A stretch of DNA of 43,000 nucleotides from an uncultured Halieaceae bacterium (lineage in GTDB: Bacteria; Pseudomonadota; Gammaproteobacteria; Pseudomonadales; Halieaceae). The DNA is taken from NCBI GenBank assembly GCA_913052635.1, contig CAJXDE010000004.1, forward strand, positions 1 through 43,000, read 5' to 3'. Shown one piece after another: positions 8,951-18,584 of this stretch; the first letter of the stretch is position 1, and each line of letters starts with the position of its first letter. A program made the translations under genes and the position numbers. The notes below the pieces were generated by a model, which saw only the letters and a program-made list of their open reading frames with translations, did not search any database and was not told where the DNA came from.

Positions 8951-11900
8951 ATGGATGGTTCAACGTTGAGCAATTCGCGCAGATCAGGGTCGTCTGCCGC
9001 CTCGACACGGGTGGTAGATATTATTATCCCTGTTTACTCAGGCCTTGCCGAGGTCAGGTCGTGTCTTGAGTCACTGCTCTCGTCGAGTAGCGAATCGCAG
9101 GGTGAGGTGATCGTTATCAACGATTGCTCCCCGGAGCCCGCCATTGAATCGCTTTTAAGGGGTCTCGAGCGCGAATCTCGCATTACGCTATTGCAGAATG
9201 ATGAGAATCTGGGCTTCCTCAAAAGCTGCAATCGCGCGGCTGCCCTGCGGCCTGACAACGATTTCATTTTGCTCAACGCGGATACGGAAGTTCATGGCAA
9301 CTGGTTAGACCGGATGGTCGCGCATGCGGCCATTGCCAGCGACGTCGCTAGCATCACGCCGTTCTCGAACAATGCCACGATTGCCAGCTACCCACGGGGG
9401 GGTGCAAGACGAGAAACGCGTGAGGATATTCGGGTTGCTCAAATTGACGACGCCATGTCGATTGCCAATGCGGGCGAGTCGGTGCCCCTGCCGACGGCTG
9501 TTGGATTCTGCATGTGGGTCTCCCGCGCTGCGTGGCAAGAAGTCGGCGGATTCGACGAGCGCTTCGGGCGAGGCTACGGAGAGGAGGTGGAGTTCTGCAT
9601 GGCCACTGCCGCCAATGGCTGGCGGCACCTGCTCGCCTGTGACGTGTTTGTTTATCACGCGGGCGGCACGTCGTTCGGCTACGAATCAGAGCAGCTGAAA
9701 GCCAAGGCCCAGCAGATTATCGATGATCGCTACCCCCAATTTCCTGACCTTGTGCAAGACTGGATCAGAGAAGACGCCGCGTTGGACGCCCGCATTCGCT
9801 GCGATGTGGAGCTGCTTGGCCTGGCTGACGCGCCGAGGATATTGCATGTCACCCACAACATGGGTGGCGGTGTGGAGCAGCACGTCAGAGATCTGGCAAC
9901 GGCCTGCGCCGCAAAAGACAATTCGCTCCATTTGGTGCTCAGACCCTGGGGTGAGGACGGCTATCGGTTGGAGCGCATCGGGGGTGAGGGCGCGTTTCGC
10001 AAGCTGATCAAAGCTGACGTGGCCCCGGGACTCATCTGTCGTTTTCTCGATGCAGCCCGAATCCAACGGATGCATTTTCATCACTATGCCGGGGTATCTG
10101 GCTGGGTGTTGTCACTGCCCGATGAACTGGGGCTCCCGTACGACGTCAGCGTCCATGATTTTGTTTCGGTTTGCCCCCAGTTTCATTTTCAGGAGCTTTC
10201 GGGTCGTTATTGCGGCAGACCGCCTGAAAAAGACTGCAATCGCTGCATAGCAGAGCGGCCCAATCATTTAGGGCTGGACATCAGTGCCTGGCGAAGCCTG
10301 TTTTCCTCGCACTTTGCAAGCGCGGAGAGGGTTATTTGTCCCACCCACTATGTTGCACGGATCATCGGCGAATACTTTCCTACCGTCTCGCCAGAGGTAT
10401 TGGCCCACCCTGAACCTCGCTACGGGATGCCTTCGGGCTATTCGGAGCAAACCCGCTCCCGACTCAAGGTTGCGATTGTCGGCGGGCTGTCGCCGATCAA
10501 GGGGGTCGATTCGGTGGAGGCGGTGATCAGGCAGGCAGAATCACACGAGCTGCCAGTAGACTTCGTGGTCATCGGTTTTACGACACGGCCGCTCTACGCT
10601 GGCTGCAGGGCCGCTGTTACCGGGCCATATTCCCGCGGGGCGCTGCCCCATATTTTCGTCAGAGAGCGGCCGGACTGCTTTTTGTTCCTGCCTCAAATTC
10701 CAGAGACTTTTAGTTACACCTTGTCCTCGTGCCTCGCGACGGGGCTGCCGATTATCGCGAAGTCGCTGGGCGCCTTTGAGGAGCGCCTCGAAAATATCGC
10801 AAGAGCGCATTTATTACCTGCGGACGCAACCGCACAGGCCACACTTGATCTCATCATGGCGCAACAACCCGCCTATGACACTGTGATCTCAGCGAAAGCC
10901 AGAACAGATACTGGTGATACGCCTGAGGATGCGTATCTCGCACATTACCTCGCGCCTTTATCACCGTCTGTCCATGCGGATCTGGATATTCTGGCAGCTA
11001 CATTGAGTGAGATGGACAAGGCCGATGCACCCAGGGGGATTCCTGCCCCGCCCATCGAGGAACTGTTGGACGCCGCACTGGTGCAGCGCACTGATGAGCA
11101 CCAGGCGGAGCTGCGCAGGCAGGTTAAACACAGCTTCCACACCGTGGCGCAGCAGACAGCTCACCTTCAAGTCAGGGCTGAGCAAGTGGCCCATCTTGAG
11201 TCAGTGATCCACGAAGTAAGAGATGCGAGCCAGCGCGAGGAAAACCACCTTAAATCCGAAATTGCGGCGTTGCAGACAGCAAAAGAGCATGACGTAAAAC
11301 ATTTGCAAGGGCAGATCGCCAGGCTCGCCGCTGAATCGGAGGTTTGGTTGGCTCGTGTTCGTGAGCTCGAGGGCAGCACACTGTGGCGCATGATGGCTCC
11401 CGTGAGGTGGGTGCTGCACCGTATCAAGCTCTTCATCCGACTAGTTCTTAAAGTCGTGCGCTTCATCAGAAAGGCTTTGCTGTTCTGTCGATACCATTTC
11501 TCGATGGGTAGTTGGAGAGGGTTGAGTGTCGCCATAGGACGGCGCCTACATCGCTTGCAACACCGGCAGGCATTGGAGCGACCAACACATGACTCGCAGG
11601 AATCGATCGTGCCTGATCTTCTGCAGCTTCCGCTTGCCCTTGAGACCTGCTCTGAGCCCGCGTTAACGATTGTGATTCCCTGTTATGGCCAACATGAGGT
11701 GACGGTGCAGTGCCTGCAGTCCATCGCGTCGTTTCCGCCATCGGTGCCCTACGAGGTTCTGGTGGCCGACGATGCGTTTGCAACGCCCTTTGATCCAGCG
11801 CAGTTTGATCTGACGGGTGTGACTGTATGGCGCGCTGAACAGAATCAGGGCTTTTTGCGGAACTGTAACGCGGCGGTGTCGAGGAGCGCGGGTGATCGCG

Positions 11901-13573
11901 TCCTGCTTCTCAATAATGACACCATAGTACTGGAGGGTGCGGTTGATGCGCTGTGGCAAACGTTCGAGCGTTTTGAGGGAGTTGGCGCGGTCGGTGCAAA
12001 ACTCCTCTACCCAAATGGGCGCCTGCAGGAGGCTGGGGGTATCATCTGGAAGGACGGGTCAGGTTGGAATTGGGGGCGCGATGAGGATGCGGATGCGCCG
12101 AGGTTCAACTATGTGCGCGACGCGGATTACTGCTCCGCGGCCGCCCTCATGGTCGATAAGACCCTCTGGGATACGGTGGGCGGATTCGACGAGCGATTCG
12201 CGCCCTGCTACTACGAGGATACTGATCTTTGTTTTGCCATCAGGCTTCAGGGAAAACGCGTGCTCTATCAGCCGGCCGCCAAGGTATTGCACTTAGAGGG
12301 CGTAAGCCACGGCACTGACGTTTCAGAGGGCGCCAAGGCCTATCAGGCCCGTAACCAAGTGACCTTCGCACAAAAGTGGCGCCGGGCGCTCAATTCGCAT
12401 GCGCCAAATGGAGAGCGCCCCTTGCGAGAGGCCAATCGCGGCGCGCGGGTGCGCATATTATGGCTGGAGGCCTGCGTGATTACGCCCGATCAGGACTCTG
12501 GTTCATTGCGCACGCTGAGGTTACTCAGACTGCTCTTGAAGCTTGGGTGCAAAGTGACCTTCGCGGCTGACAACCTGTTGGCGGATGAACCCTACGGAAG
12601 CCAACTGCGCGACGAGGGCATTGAGGTACTGCATGCCCCTCACGTCAATTCGATGGGTGAGTATTTACGGGACCACGGTGGGCACTATGACGTTGTCACG
12701 CTCAGTCGACATTACATCGCGATTCAACACGTTGATCTGCTAAGGGAACACCATCCCAGCACTCAGATTTGGTTCGACACCATTGACCTGCACTATCTGA
12801 GGCTGCGGCGTCAGTATAAGTTGGATCAGGCGCCGGCCACGTTGAAGATGGCCGAGCTGGCTCACCGCGAGGAGTGTGAGGTGATCAGTAAATCTGATCT
12901 CACAATTGTCGTCAGCGAGGTCGAACTCGCGGAGCTGGCCGACGAGCAGCCCGATGCCAAGGTCGCAGTAATCAGCAACATTCATGAGATTGCTCATGAC
13001 AGCCCCGGCTTTGATCACCGCAATGGTGTGATGTTTGTTGGTGGCTTCCAGCACCCTCCTAATATCGACGCGGTGGAATATTACGCGAACGAAATTTGGC
13101 CACTGCTATCTGAACGGTGTCCCGATTTGGAGACCTATATTATCGGTAGCCGCATGCCCGATCGACTGAAAAAAATCGGGGAGTCCAAAGGACTTAAGAT
13201 GTTGGGATTTGTGGAGGATCTGACGCCTTACTATGAGTCTTGCAAACTAGCGATTGCCCCGCTCAGATACGGGGCCGGGGTTAAAGGCAAGGTCAATCAA
13301 GCGCTGAGTTATGGGCTCCCTGTTGTGGGGTCTCCTGACGCTGTCGAGGGGATGGGTTTGACTCATGAACGAGAGGTCATGGTCGCAGAGACGCCTGAGG
13401 GTTTTGCAGATTCCATTGCCAAAGTGTGTAACAACCGTGAGCTATGGCAGGCCTTGTCAGAGAGAGGGGCCGCATCGCTCGCAAGTCGCTTTACCCCTGA
13501 GGTCGCTGAGGAAGCGTTGCGGCATGTGTTGGCGCCTTGGCTAGACGAGAGGGATCTCGAAACCGTTGGTTAG
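8951..13573 (+). CDS. Giant multidomain glycosyltransferase (GT2-GT4-coiled coil-GT2-GT4)
   Basis: A 1540-residue protein with four recognisable glycosyltransferase modules. Residues about 20-255 are a GT-A family 2 domain (VDIIIPVYSG, LLNADTEVHGNWLD, GRGYGEEVEFC). About 295-640 is a GT4-like domain (ILHVTHNMGGGVEQHVRDLA, VAIVGGLSPIKGVD). About 713-807 is a charged coiled coil, followed by a basic, hydrophobic stretch near 815-860 that could touch the membrane. About 905-1150 is a second GT2 domain (LTIVIPCYGQHEV, LLNNDTIVLEG, YYEDTDLCF). About 1167-1535 is a second GT4 domain (FVGGFQHPPNIDAVEYYA, GVKGKVNQALSYGLPVVGS). It likely builds a multi-sugar repeat for a surface polysaccharide. The start lacks a good SD, so a slightly later start is possible. 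Its last 33 bases overlap the convergent sulfotransferase gene. Confidence 0.88.
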   Translation: MDGSTLSNSRRSGSSAASTRVVDIIIPVYSGLAEVRSCLESLLSSSSESQGEVIVINDCSPEPAIESLLRGLERESRITLLQNDENLGFLKSCNRAAALRPDNDFILLNADTEVHGNWLDRMVAHAAIASDVASITPFSNNATIASYPRGGARRETREDIRVAQIDDAMSIANAGESVPLPTAVGFCMWVSRAAWQEVGGFDERFGRGYGEEVEFCMATAANGWRHLLACDVFVYHAGGTSFGYESEQLKAKAQQIIDDRYPQFPDLVQDWIREDAALDARIRCDVELLGLADAPRILHVTHNMGGGVEQHVRDLATACAAKDNSLHLVLRPWGEDGYRLERIGGEGAFRKLIKADVAPGLICRFLDAARIQRMHFHHYAGVSGWVLSLPDELGLPYDVSVHDFVSVCPQFHFQELSGRYCGRPPEKDCNRCIAERPNHLGLDISAWRSLFSSHFASAERVICPTHYVARIIGEYFPTVSPEVLAHPEPRYGMPSGYSEQTRSRLKVAIVGGLSPIKGVDSVEAVIRQAESHELPVDFVVIGFTTRPLYAGCRAAVTGPYSRGALPHIFVRERPDCFLFLPQIPETFSYTLSSCLATGLPIIAKSLGAFEERLENIARAHLLPADATAQATLDLIMAQQPAYDTVISAKARTDTGDTPEDAYLAHYLAPLSPSVHADLDILAATLSEMDKADAPRGIPAPPIEELLDAALVQRTDEHQAELRRQVKHSFHTVAQQTAHLQVRAEQVAHLESVIHEVRDASQREENHLKSEIAALQTAKEHDVKHLQGQIARLAAESEVWLARVRELEGSTLWRMMAPVRWVLHRIKLFIRLVLKVVRFIRKALLFCRYHFSMGSWRGLSVAIGRRLHRLQHRQALERPTHDSQESIVPDLLQLPLALETCSEPALTIVIPCYGQHEVTVQCLQSIASFPPSVPYEVLVADDAFATPFDPAQFDLTGVTVWRAEQNQGFLRNCNAAVSRSAGDRVLLLNNDTIVLEGAVDALWQTFERFEGVGAVGAKLLYPNGRLQEAGGIIWKDGSGWNWGRDEDADAPRFNYVRDADYCSAAALMVDKTLWDTVGGFDERFAPCYYEDTDLCFAIRLQGKRVLYQPAAKVLHLEGVSHGTDVSEGAKAYQARNQVTFAQKWRRALNSHAPNGERPLREANRGARVRILWLEACVITPDQDSGSLRTLRLLRLLLKLGCKVTFAADNLLADEPYGSQLRDEGIEVLHAPHVNSMGEYLRDHGGHYDVVTLSRHYIAIQHVDLLREHHPSTQIWFDTIDLHYLRLRRQYKLDQAPATLKMAELAHREECEVISKSDLTIVVSEVELAELADEQPDAKVAVISNIHEIAHDSPGFDHRNGVMFVGGFQHPPNIDAVEYYANEIWPLLSERCPDLETYIIGSRMPDRLKKIGESKGLKMLGFVEDLTPYYESCKLAIAPLRYGAGVKGKVNQALSYGLPVVGSPDAVEGMGLTHEREVMVAETPEGFADSIAKVCNNRELWQALSERGAASLASRFTPEVAEEALRHVLAPWLDERDLETVG

Positions 13574-14350
13574 CCGCTTTTCCACCATTTCGTGCGCGAT
13601 CTCGTAAAGCGCGAGGTCTTGGTGATTCAGCCAATGTAGCTTTTGCCATGTTTCAGGGGAGAGACTCCGCTCCATCGACCGAAGCTGTTCCTCAACGGTG
13701 TTTTGAAAATCTGGTGAGCTCACGTTCTCGGCCCGTCGCTTTGTGTAGAAAAAGGGTATGTCAAACCTAGAAAGCGTCTCAGTGAAACTAGATACATCGA
13801 TATCGAAGTACTCCACTCGGCCCAAGCAAGGCACCACGCTGAGGTGATTGATCGCAAGCTGTAGGTCAAGATGCGCGCGCCCCTCCCGCCCCTCCAGTTT
13901 TGGCGGCAGGTTGTAGCAGCGACTTAGCATGCTGGTTTGCAGGTTGGAGATTTGCAGAAGATTTTCCGAGAGTTTTTGGGTGATCCACTCTTCAAGTCCT
14001 GCTAGAGGGTCAGACCGTTCCACCTTCTCGAGCACTTTTTCAGCGCTGCGCTTGCCGAACAGGAACACCGATCGTATCCGCAGCAACGGGTTGCGAATAA
14101 AAACCACGGGAATGGGCCTAAATTGTGTTGCCGAGGGTGGCGGCAGATGAATCTGATGGGAAGAGCAGGCTATCGCGTTGGGGTGCCTCTGAATAATCGT
14201 GCTGAGCTGGTCTTGATTAATCACTGAGAAGGAGAACGGACCATCAAAGGTGATGTGGCCATCGCCGTAGTTCTCATCTAGCACTCGCTCAAATGTCGTG
14301 CCCGCGTTCTTGAAAATGTGATAGTGCAGGAGCACATTTCGCTGTTGCAT
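13541..14350 (-). CDS. Sulfotransferase family protein
   Basis: A 269-residue PAPS-dependent sulfotransferase-like protein, soluble, with no signal peptide. The 5'-phosphosulfate-binding loop is HYHIFKNAGTTFERVL near the N-terminus, and the 3'-phosphate-binding motif is VFIRNPLLRIRSVF near residue 85. This arrangement resembles carbohydrate sulfotransferases (Sulfotransfer_2 type). The 3' end overlaps the end of the giant glycosyltransferase gene tail to tail by 33 bases. The pairing suggests sulfation of the glycan that enzyme makes, which is inference. The start ATG has no clear SD, but the motif begins close to it, so little could be missing. The upstream region is shared with the divergent type II secretion operon. 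Confidence 0.8.
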   Translation of the reverse strand: MQQRNVLLHYHIFKNAGTTFERVLDENYGDGHITFDGPFSFSVINQDQLSTIIQRHPNAIACSSHQIHLPPPSATQFRPIPVVFIRNPLLRIRSVFLFGKRSAEKVLEKVERSDPLAGLEEWITQKLSENLLQISNLQTSMLSRCYNLPPKLEGREGRAHLDLQLAINHLSVVPCLGRVEYFDIDVSSFTETLSRFDIPFFYTKRRAENVSSPDFQNTVEEQLRSMERSLSPETWQKLHWLNHQDLALYEIAHEMVEKRLTNGFEIPLV

Positions 14351-14523
14351 GCTGATCAGAGCCGTATTGCGTCGGGGGTATTTTGGCGCACACCGCTGAA
14401 GGAAGCAGGGTTCGGCGAAGCTTACTGATGGGGGCGCAGTGAATTCAACCCAACAAAGTCAGATAACTTCGTAACAGTAGATGTGAGAACTACCCTTCAC
14501 TGATCCGTGCCTGTACCGAAGCG

Positions 14524-16347
14524 ATGTTAAAGTGCGGTGCTGCCAGCGGATACTTCAGGAATAAGGTTCGATCTCAGTCCGTCAATCCAACGCCCCCCAA
14601 GACAGGGCCCAACAGGATAGTTATCGTGACGCAGGAGCTCAATGCACAGAACGTGAACACCATGCCGATGGGGGAGCGACTGGTCTCTGCGGGCCTCCTG
14701 AGCGATCGTGACCTCGAGCGGGCGCGGCTGGCCAAGCGCGAAATGGGGTGCATGTTGGGGGAGGCCCTCGTGCGCCTGGGTCTCGTCGCTGAGTCAAACG
14801 TGGTCAAACATCTTAGCGAAGAGCTGGGCCTTCCTGTGGCCGAAAAAGCTGTTTATCCGGAGGCGCCTGTCATCGTGGAGGGCTTGCGTGAGCAATTTCT
14901 GCTCAACAATGATGTCGTCCCGCTGTCTTCGACAGAAAGTAGCATTACATTCGCGGCGCTAAAACCTCAGGATGATTTCGTCAGGAAAGCGCTGCAGCTG
15001 GCCACTGGCAAGCAAATAGAGCTTCAGCTCGGTGTAGCAGGTGACATAGAAGCGGCGCTCAAGCTTTATGTCCAGGGCGATCAGGAGGACGAACTCGATA
15101 GCCTCGCCCCATCCGACGTTAACGACGCAGAATTTGTCGAGCATCTCAAAGATCTTGCCAGTGAAACGCCGGTCATTCAGCTCGTGAACCAGCTGATTCA
15201 ACGCTCACTGGATTTAGGCGCGTCGGATATCCATCTCGAATCGGTCGACGAGGGGCTCCGCATCCGCTACCGCGTTGACGGTGTGCTCCGGGATGGCGCC
15301 ACTCAAGTAGACGAACGGCTGTCCGCTGCGGTGATCTCGCGCATTAAGCTACTTGCCAATTTAAATATTGCAGAGCGCCGCTTTCCTCAGGACGGCCGCA
15401 TCATGATGCGTGTCAAGGGTCACGAGCTGGACCTCAGGGTATCGTCTTTGCCCACGGTTCATGGTGAGTGTGTGGTGATGCGAGTGCTGGACCGTCAAAG
15501 CGTTCGGCTTGATATCGAAGACATGGGGTTTAGTCCCGATATTCTTAAGCGCTATCTTGGGCTGCTGAATCGACCGCACGGGGTATTGCTGCTTACAGGT
15601 CCGACCGGCTCTGGCAAGACCACAACCCTCTATGCCTCTATGTCCAATCTCGACTCTGACTCGCTAAAGATCATTACGGTGGAGGACCCGGTCGAATACC
15701 AGCTTGAGGGCATTAATCAGATTCCGGTGCAGTCCCAGATCGACTTGACCTTTGCCCGCGCGCTCCGGTCCATTCTCAGGCAAGACCCCGACATCATCAT
15801 GATCGGTGAGATGCGGGATACCGAGACCGCGCAGATCTCTGTGCAGGCAGCGCTGACGGGTCACCTGGTGCTGTCCACACTGCACACCAACACGGCTGCG
15901 GGCGCGATTACCCGGCTGGAGGATATGGGTGTGGAACGCTTCTTGATCACGGCGGCGGTCAATGGTGTGTTGGCGCAGCGCTTGTTGCGTAAGCTCTGCC
16001 CTGCGTGCAAAGGGCCGGCAAAGCTCGACGCCGAACAAATGACGCGCTTGGGTATGACCAGGGGACTGCCCAAAGAGGCCGAGGTTTATGAGGCCGTGGG
16101 GTGCGACCAATGCAAGGGAACGGGCTACTCCGGGCGGTCGGCGATTCACGAACTCTTTTTGCTCGATGACGAAATTCAGCGTGCGATTCTCGATGGTTCC
16201 GATGCCAATCAGCTTCGGGAAGTCGCCCGCGCCAAAGGTATGGCGACGCTGTATGAGGATGGCATGCGAAAGGTGTTGGCCGGGCAAACCTCCATCGATG
16301 AGGTGTTGCGTGTGACTCAGGACCAGGCGGAGCTGGACCTCGACTGA
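14524..16347 (+). CDS. gspE: Type II secretion ATPase GspE
   Basis: Hexameric cytoplasmic ATPase that powers pseudopilus assembly. The product is up to 607 residues. A T2SSE N-domain (GERLVSAGLLSDRDLERARL) is followed by the core: Walker A GPTGSGKTT at about 359, Walker B region DPDIIMIGEMRD at about 421, and the His box LSTLHTNTAAGAITRL. The zinc-binding cysteine pairs CPAC (about 492) and CDQC (about 527) are present; these mark GspE/PilB. The usual GEIRD is GEMRD here. The first ATG at 14524 gives about 34 extra residues without homology. A GTG at 14626 with AGGA upstream is an equally good start. It heads an operon of eleven secretion genes whose order E-to-D matches Xanthomonas xps. Confidence 0.95.
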   Translation: MLKCGAASGYFRNKVRSQSVNPTPPKTGPNRIVIVTQELNAQNVNTMPMGERLVSAGLLSDRDLERARLAKREMGCMLGEALVRLGLVAESNVVKHLSEELGLPVAEKAVYPEAPVIVEGLREQFLLNNDVVPLSSTESSITFAALKPQDDFVRKALQLATGKQIELQLGVAGDIEAALKLYVQGDQEDELDSLAPSDVNDAEFVEHLKDLASETPVIQLVNQLIQRSLDLGASDIHLESVDEGLRIRYRVDGVLRDGATQVDERLSAAVISRIKLLANLNIAERRFPQDGRIMMRVKGHELDLRVSSLPTVHGECVVMRVLDRQSVRLDIEDMGFSPDILKRYLGLLNRPHGVLLLTGPTGSGKTTTLYASMSNLDSDSLKIITVEDPVEYQLEGINQIPVQSQIDLTFARALRSILRQDPDIIMIGEMRDTETAQISVQAALTGHLVLSTLHTNTAAGAITRLEDMGVERFLITAAVNGVLAQRLLRKLCPACKGPAKLDAEQMTRLGMTRGLPKEAEVYEAVGCDQCKGTGYSGRSAIHELFLLDDEIQRAILDGSDANQLREVARAKGMATLYEDGMRKVLAGQTSIDEVLRVTQDQAELDLD

Positions 16348-16366
16348 GGGCCGTGGAGATCTGGCG

Positions 16367-17623
16367 ATGGCCGCTTTTGAATATCGTGCCTCTGATCGAT
16401 CGGGCAGTGTGCAGCAAGGCGTTGAATCTGCGGCTGACTTGCAAAGTGCAGCCCGCGCGCTGCGTACCCGCGGGCTCACGCCGATCGTTTTGAAACCCGC
16501 CGGCAGCTCGGCGTTGTCCACGCCCGCAGGCGGTAGTGCTGGCAGCACCGTAAAAGGACTTTCCCTGCTGGGTTTCGGCGCTAAAACCGACCGGGTGACC
16601 CCCGAGCAGGTGCTCCGATTCACCTCCGAGCTTGGTATTCTGCTGCAGGCAGGTTTGCCGCTCGATCGCGCTATGAAGGTACAGATCGATACTGCGCCTT
16701 TCGGGGCACACAGGGCGATGATGGAAGACATCCTCGCTACGTTAAAATCCGGCCGTTCTATGACCGCGGGTCTTGAAAATCACGATAGCGTTTTCAGCGG
16801 CTTCTACATCAGCATGGTCCGCTCAGGTGAGGCAAGCGGTAACCTCGCAGGGGTGCTCACGGAACTGGCGAGCTACCTTGAACGCAGCCGTGCAGTGCGA
16901 TCGACCATCGTATCGGCCATGGTGTACCCGGCCATTCTCGCGGTGGTAGCGAGCCTGTCGGTGGCGATCATGCTGGGTTATGTCGTGCCTGAGTTTGAGT
17001 CGCTGTTTGAAGAGATGGGTGATGGTCTGCCCATGTTGACGGCCATCATTATCTCCCTCGGCGATCTGGTGGCGGGATGGTGGTGGTTGATGGCGATTGT
17101 GATCGGTGGGTTAGTGACACTAGTCAGGCGCTGGCTGGCCACGCCGGGGGGTCGAACCTGGCTAGACGTGCGCGCCCTGAAGGCGCCACTGGCCGGCCCC
17201 TTGATTCGCAAGTTTGAGGTCTCGCGGTTTGCGCGCACGATGGGCACCTTGCTGGGGAACGGCGTCGCTATTCTGAAGGCAGCAGACATTGCTAGTGGCA
17301 CGGTGGGTAATACCGTGCTGCGGCAACACCTTGATGATTTGGCGCCGGCAATCAAGCGCGGCGAACGCCTCTCCAAAGCCATGCAGCCCGAGATGTTCTC
17401 TCCTCTGGCGGTGCAGATGGTGCTGGTGGGTGAGGAGTCCGGGAAGCTGGATGCGATGCTGCTTGAGTTGGCACAGGTTTACGAGGCGGAGGTAGAGGCC
17501 GACGTGAAACGCGCGCTGACGCTCTTGGAGCCCGCGTTGATACTGGGTATGGGCGGGCTCATAGCCATTATCATTATGGGTATTTTGATGGGCATTCTGT
17601 CCGTGAATACCATGGCATTCTGA
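16367..17623 (+). CDS. gspF: Type II secretion inner-membrane platform protein GspF
   Basis: Polytopic inner-membrane protein of 418 residues that couples the GspE motor to pseudopilin assembly. The N-terminus AAFEYRASDRSGSVQQGV is the standard GspF opening. Two homologous T2SSF domains follow (LRFTSELGILLQAGLPLDRA and VSRFARTMGTLLGNGVAIL), with hydrophobic segments near 185-205, 225-250 and at the end (LILGMGGLIAIIIMGILMGI). The GEASGNLAGVL and GEESGKLDAML motifs mark the repeated helical bundles. It starts 20 bases after gspE, and a GGAGATCTGGCG stretch upstream serves as SD. Length and motifs are normal for the family. Confidence 0.95.
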   Translation: MAAFEYRASDRSGSVQQGVESAADLQSAARALRTRGLTPIVLKPAGSSALSTPAGGSAGSTVKGLSLLGFGAKTDRVTPEQVLRFTSELGILLQAGLPLDRAMKVQIDTAPFGAHRAMMEDILATLKSGRSMTAGLENHDSVFSGFYISMVRSGEASGNLAGVLTELASYLERSRAVRSTIVSAMVYPAILAVVASLSVAIMLGYVVPEFESLFEEMGDGLPMLTAIIISLGDLVAGWWWLMAIVIGGLVTLVRRWLATPGGRTWLDVRALKAPLAGPLIRKFEVSRFARTMGTLLGNGVAILKAADIASGTVGNTVLRQHLDDLAPAIKRGERLSKAMQPEMFSPLAVQMVLVGEESGKLDAMLLELAQVYEAEVEADVKRALTLLEPALILGMGGLIAIIIMGILMGILSVNTMAF

Positions 17624-17688
17624 TGACTTACCCGATGCGCTGGCGACACCGGAGCAGACCGAATCTCATAGACAAAGAGGGAGTTATA

Positions 17689-18117
17689 ATGTGCAGAGCG
17701 CGACAAACGCGACGCAATCAAAGCATGAAGGGTTTCACCCTGGTTGAACTGTTGGTGGTACTAGCGATCCTCGGGATGCTGGCGGCACTGGTTGGGCCTC
17801 AGGTACTGAATCAGCTCGGCGGCGCTAAATCCAAATCCGCGGCGATACAAATCAGCGATTTGGCGCAGGCGCTGGAACTCTATAAGCTGGATGTGGGTAA
17901 ATTTCCCGGTAGCGAGCAGGGCTTGAATGCGCTGGTACGCCAGCCCTCGGGCGCAACGGGGTGGAATGGGCCTTACTTAAAGAAAGGTGAGCTCCCGGAT
18001 GACCCCTGGGGTAACCCCTACGAGTACCGCTATTCGGGCGGCGTGCCGGAAATCATTTCTTACGGGGCGGATGGTCGTAGCGGCGGCTCGGGTGAAGACG
18101 CCGACGTGACCGGTTAA
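17689..18117 (+). CDS. gspG: Major pseudopilin GspG
   Basis: Main subunit of the type II secretion pseudopilus, 142 residues. The class III leader of 15 residues ends in MKG, and the prepilin peptidase cuts before FTLVELLVVLAILGMLAAL, with the conserved Glu at +5. The C-terminal half has the GspG landmarks YKLDVGKFPGSEQGLNALV, PDDPWGNPYEYRY and DGRSGGSGEDADVTG; the last supplies the calcium site. The ATG at 17689 is preferred because AGAGGGAG lies 4-5 bases upstream. The frame is open back to 17623, but that extension has no pseudopilin character. Sixty-five bases separate it from gspF, the largest gap in the operon, and leave room for an internal promoter or a stability hairpin. Confidence 0.95.
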   Translation: MCRARQTRRNQSMKGFTLVELLVVLAILGMLAALVGPQVLNQLGGAKSKSAAIQISDLAQALELYKLDVGKFPGSEQGLNALVRQPSGATGWNGPYLKKGELPDDPWGNPYEYRYSGGVPEIISYGADGRSGGSGEDADVTG

Positions 18118-18131
18118 CGGCCGGCTCCATT

Positions 18132-18584
18132 ATGCATCGCTCAGGCGGCTTTACCCTGATCGAAATCACGCTGGTGATGGTGATCGCGGGCCTGCTATTT
18201 GCCATCGCTCTCCCCAACATGGGTGCTTTGTCGGAGTCGCTTGCCTATCGGGGCGCAGTCAGGGACGTGATGTCGGCAGCCCAGAGTGCCCGTAGGCAAT
18301 CCGCGCGCACCGGCGAGCCCGTGGACCTGTTGATTTACCCGGAGCGTAAGGCGCTGGAGGTCAGCGGCGGCCTAATTGGTTTGCAGGAGCTTCCTGAATC
18401 TATCTCGCTGGCGGTGACCAGTGCAGCGGAAGTGAGTACCGGGCCTGATGTTGCTGCGATTCGCTTTTATCCCTTCGGCGGCTCTACCGGCGGTGACATC
18501 GAGATCGGCGGGCCGGGGGGCGGCGGCACATTGGTGCAGGTGGGATGGCTGATGGGTGACGTCACCCAAACGGCCATGCGATGA
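18132..18584 (+). CDS. gspH: Minor pseudopilin GspH
   Basis: A 150-residue minor pseudopilin. The short leader MHRSGG is followed by FTLIEITLVMVIAGLLFAIAL, with Glu at +5 as needed for assembly. The rest has the GspH pattern: a long helix, RGAVRDVMSAAQSARRQSARTGEPVDL, then a beta-rich globular region ending in a Gly-rich loop (GGPGGGG) before the last strand. GspH sits next to the I-J-K tip complex in the known system. It begins 14 bases after gspG and overlaps gspI by four bases (ATGA). Confidence 0.88.
   Translation: MHRSGGFTLIEITLVMVIAGLLFAIALPNMGALSESLAYRGAVRDVMSAAQSARRQSARTGEPVDLLIYPERKALEVSGGLIGLQELPESISLAVTSAAEVSTGPDVAAIRFYPFGGSTGGDIEIGGPGGGGTLVQVGWLMGDVTQTAMR

Noticed and set aside
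15664-16731. 355-codon minus-strand frame across gspE and gspF
   Set aside because: It is the antisense shadow of two unmistakable secretion genes and has low-complexity, non-protein-like composition.
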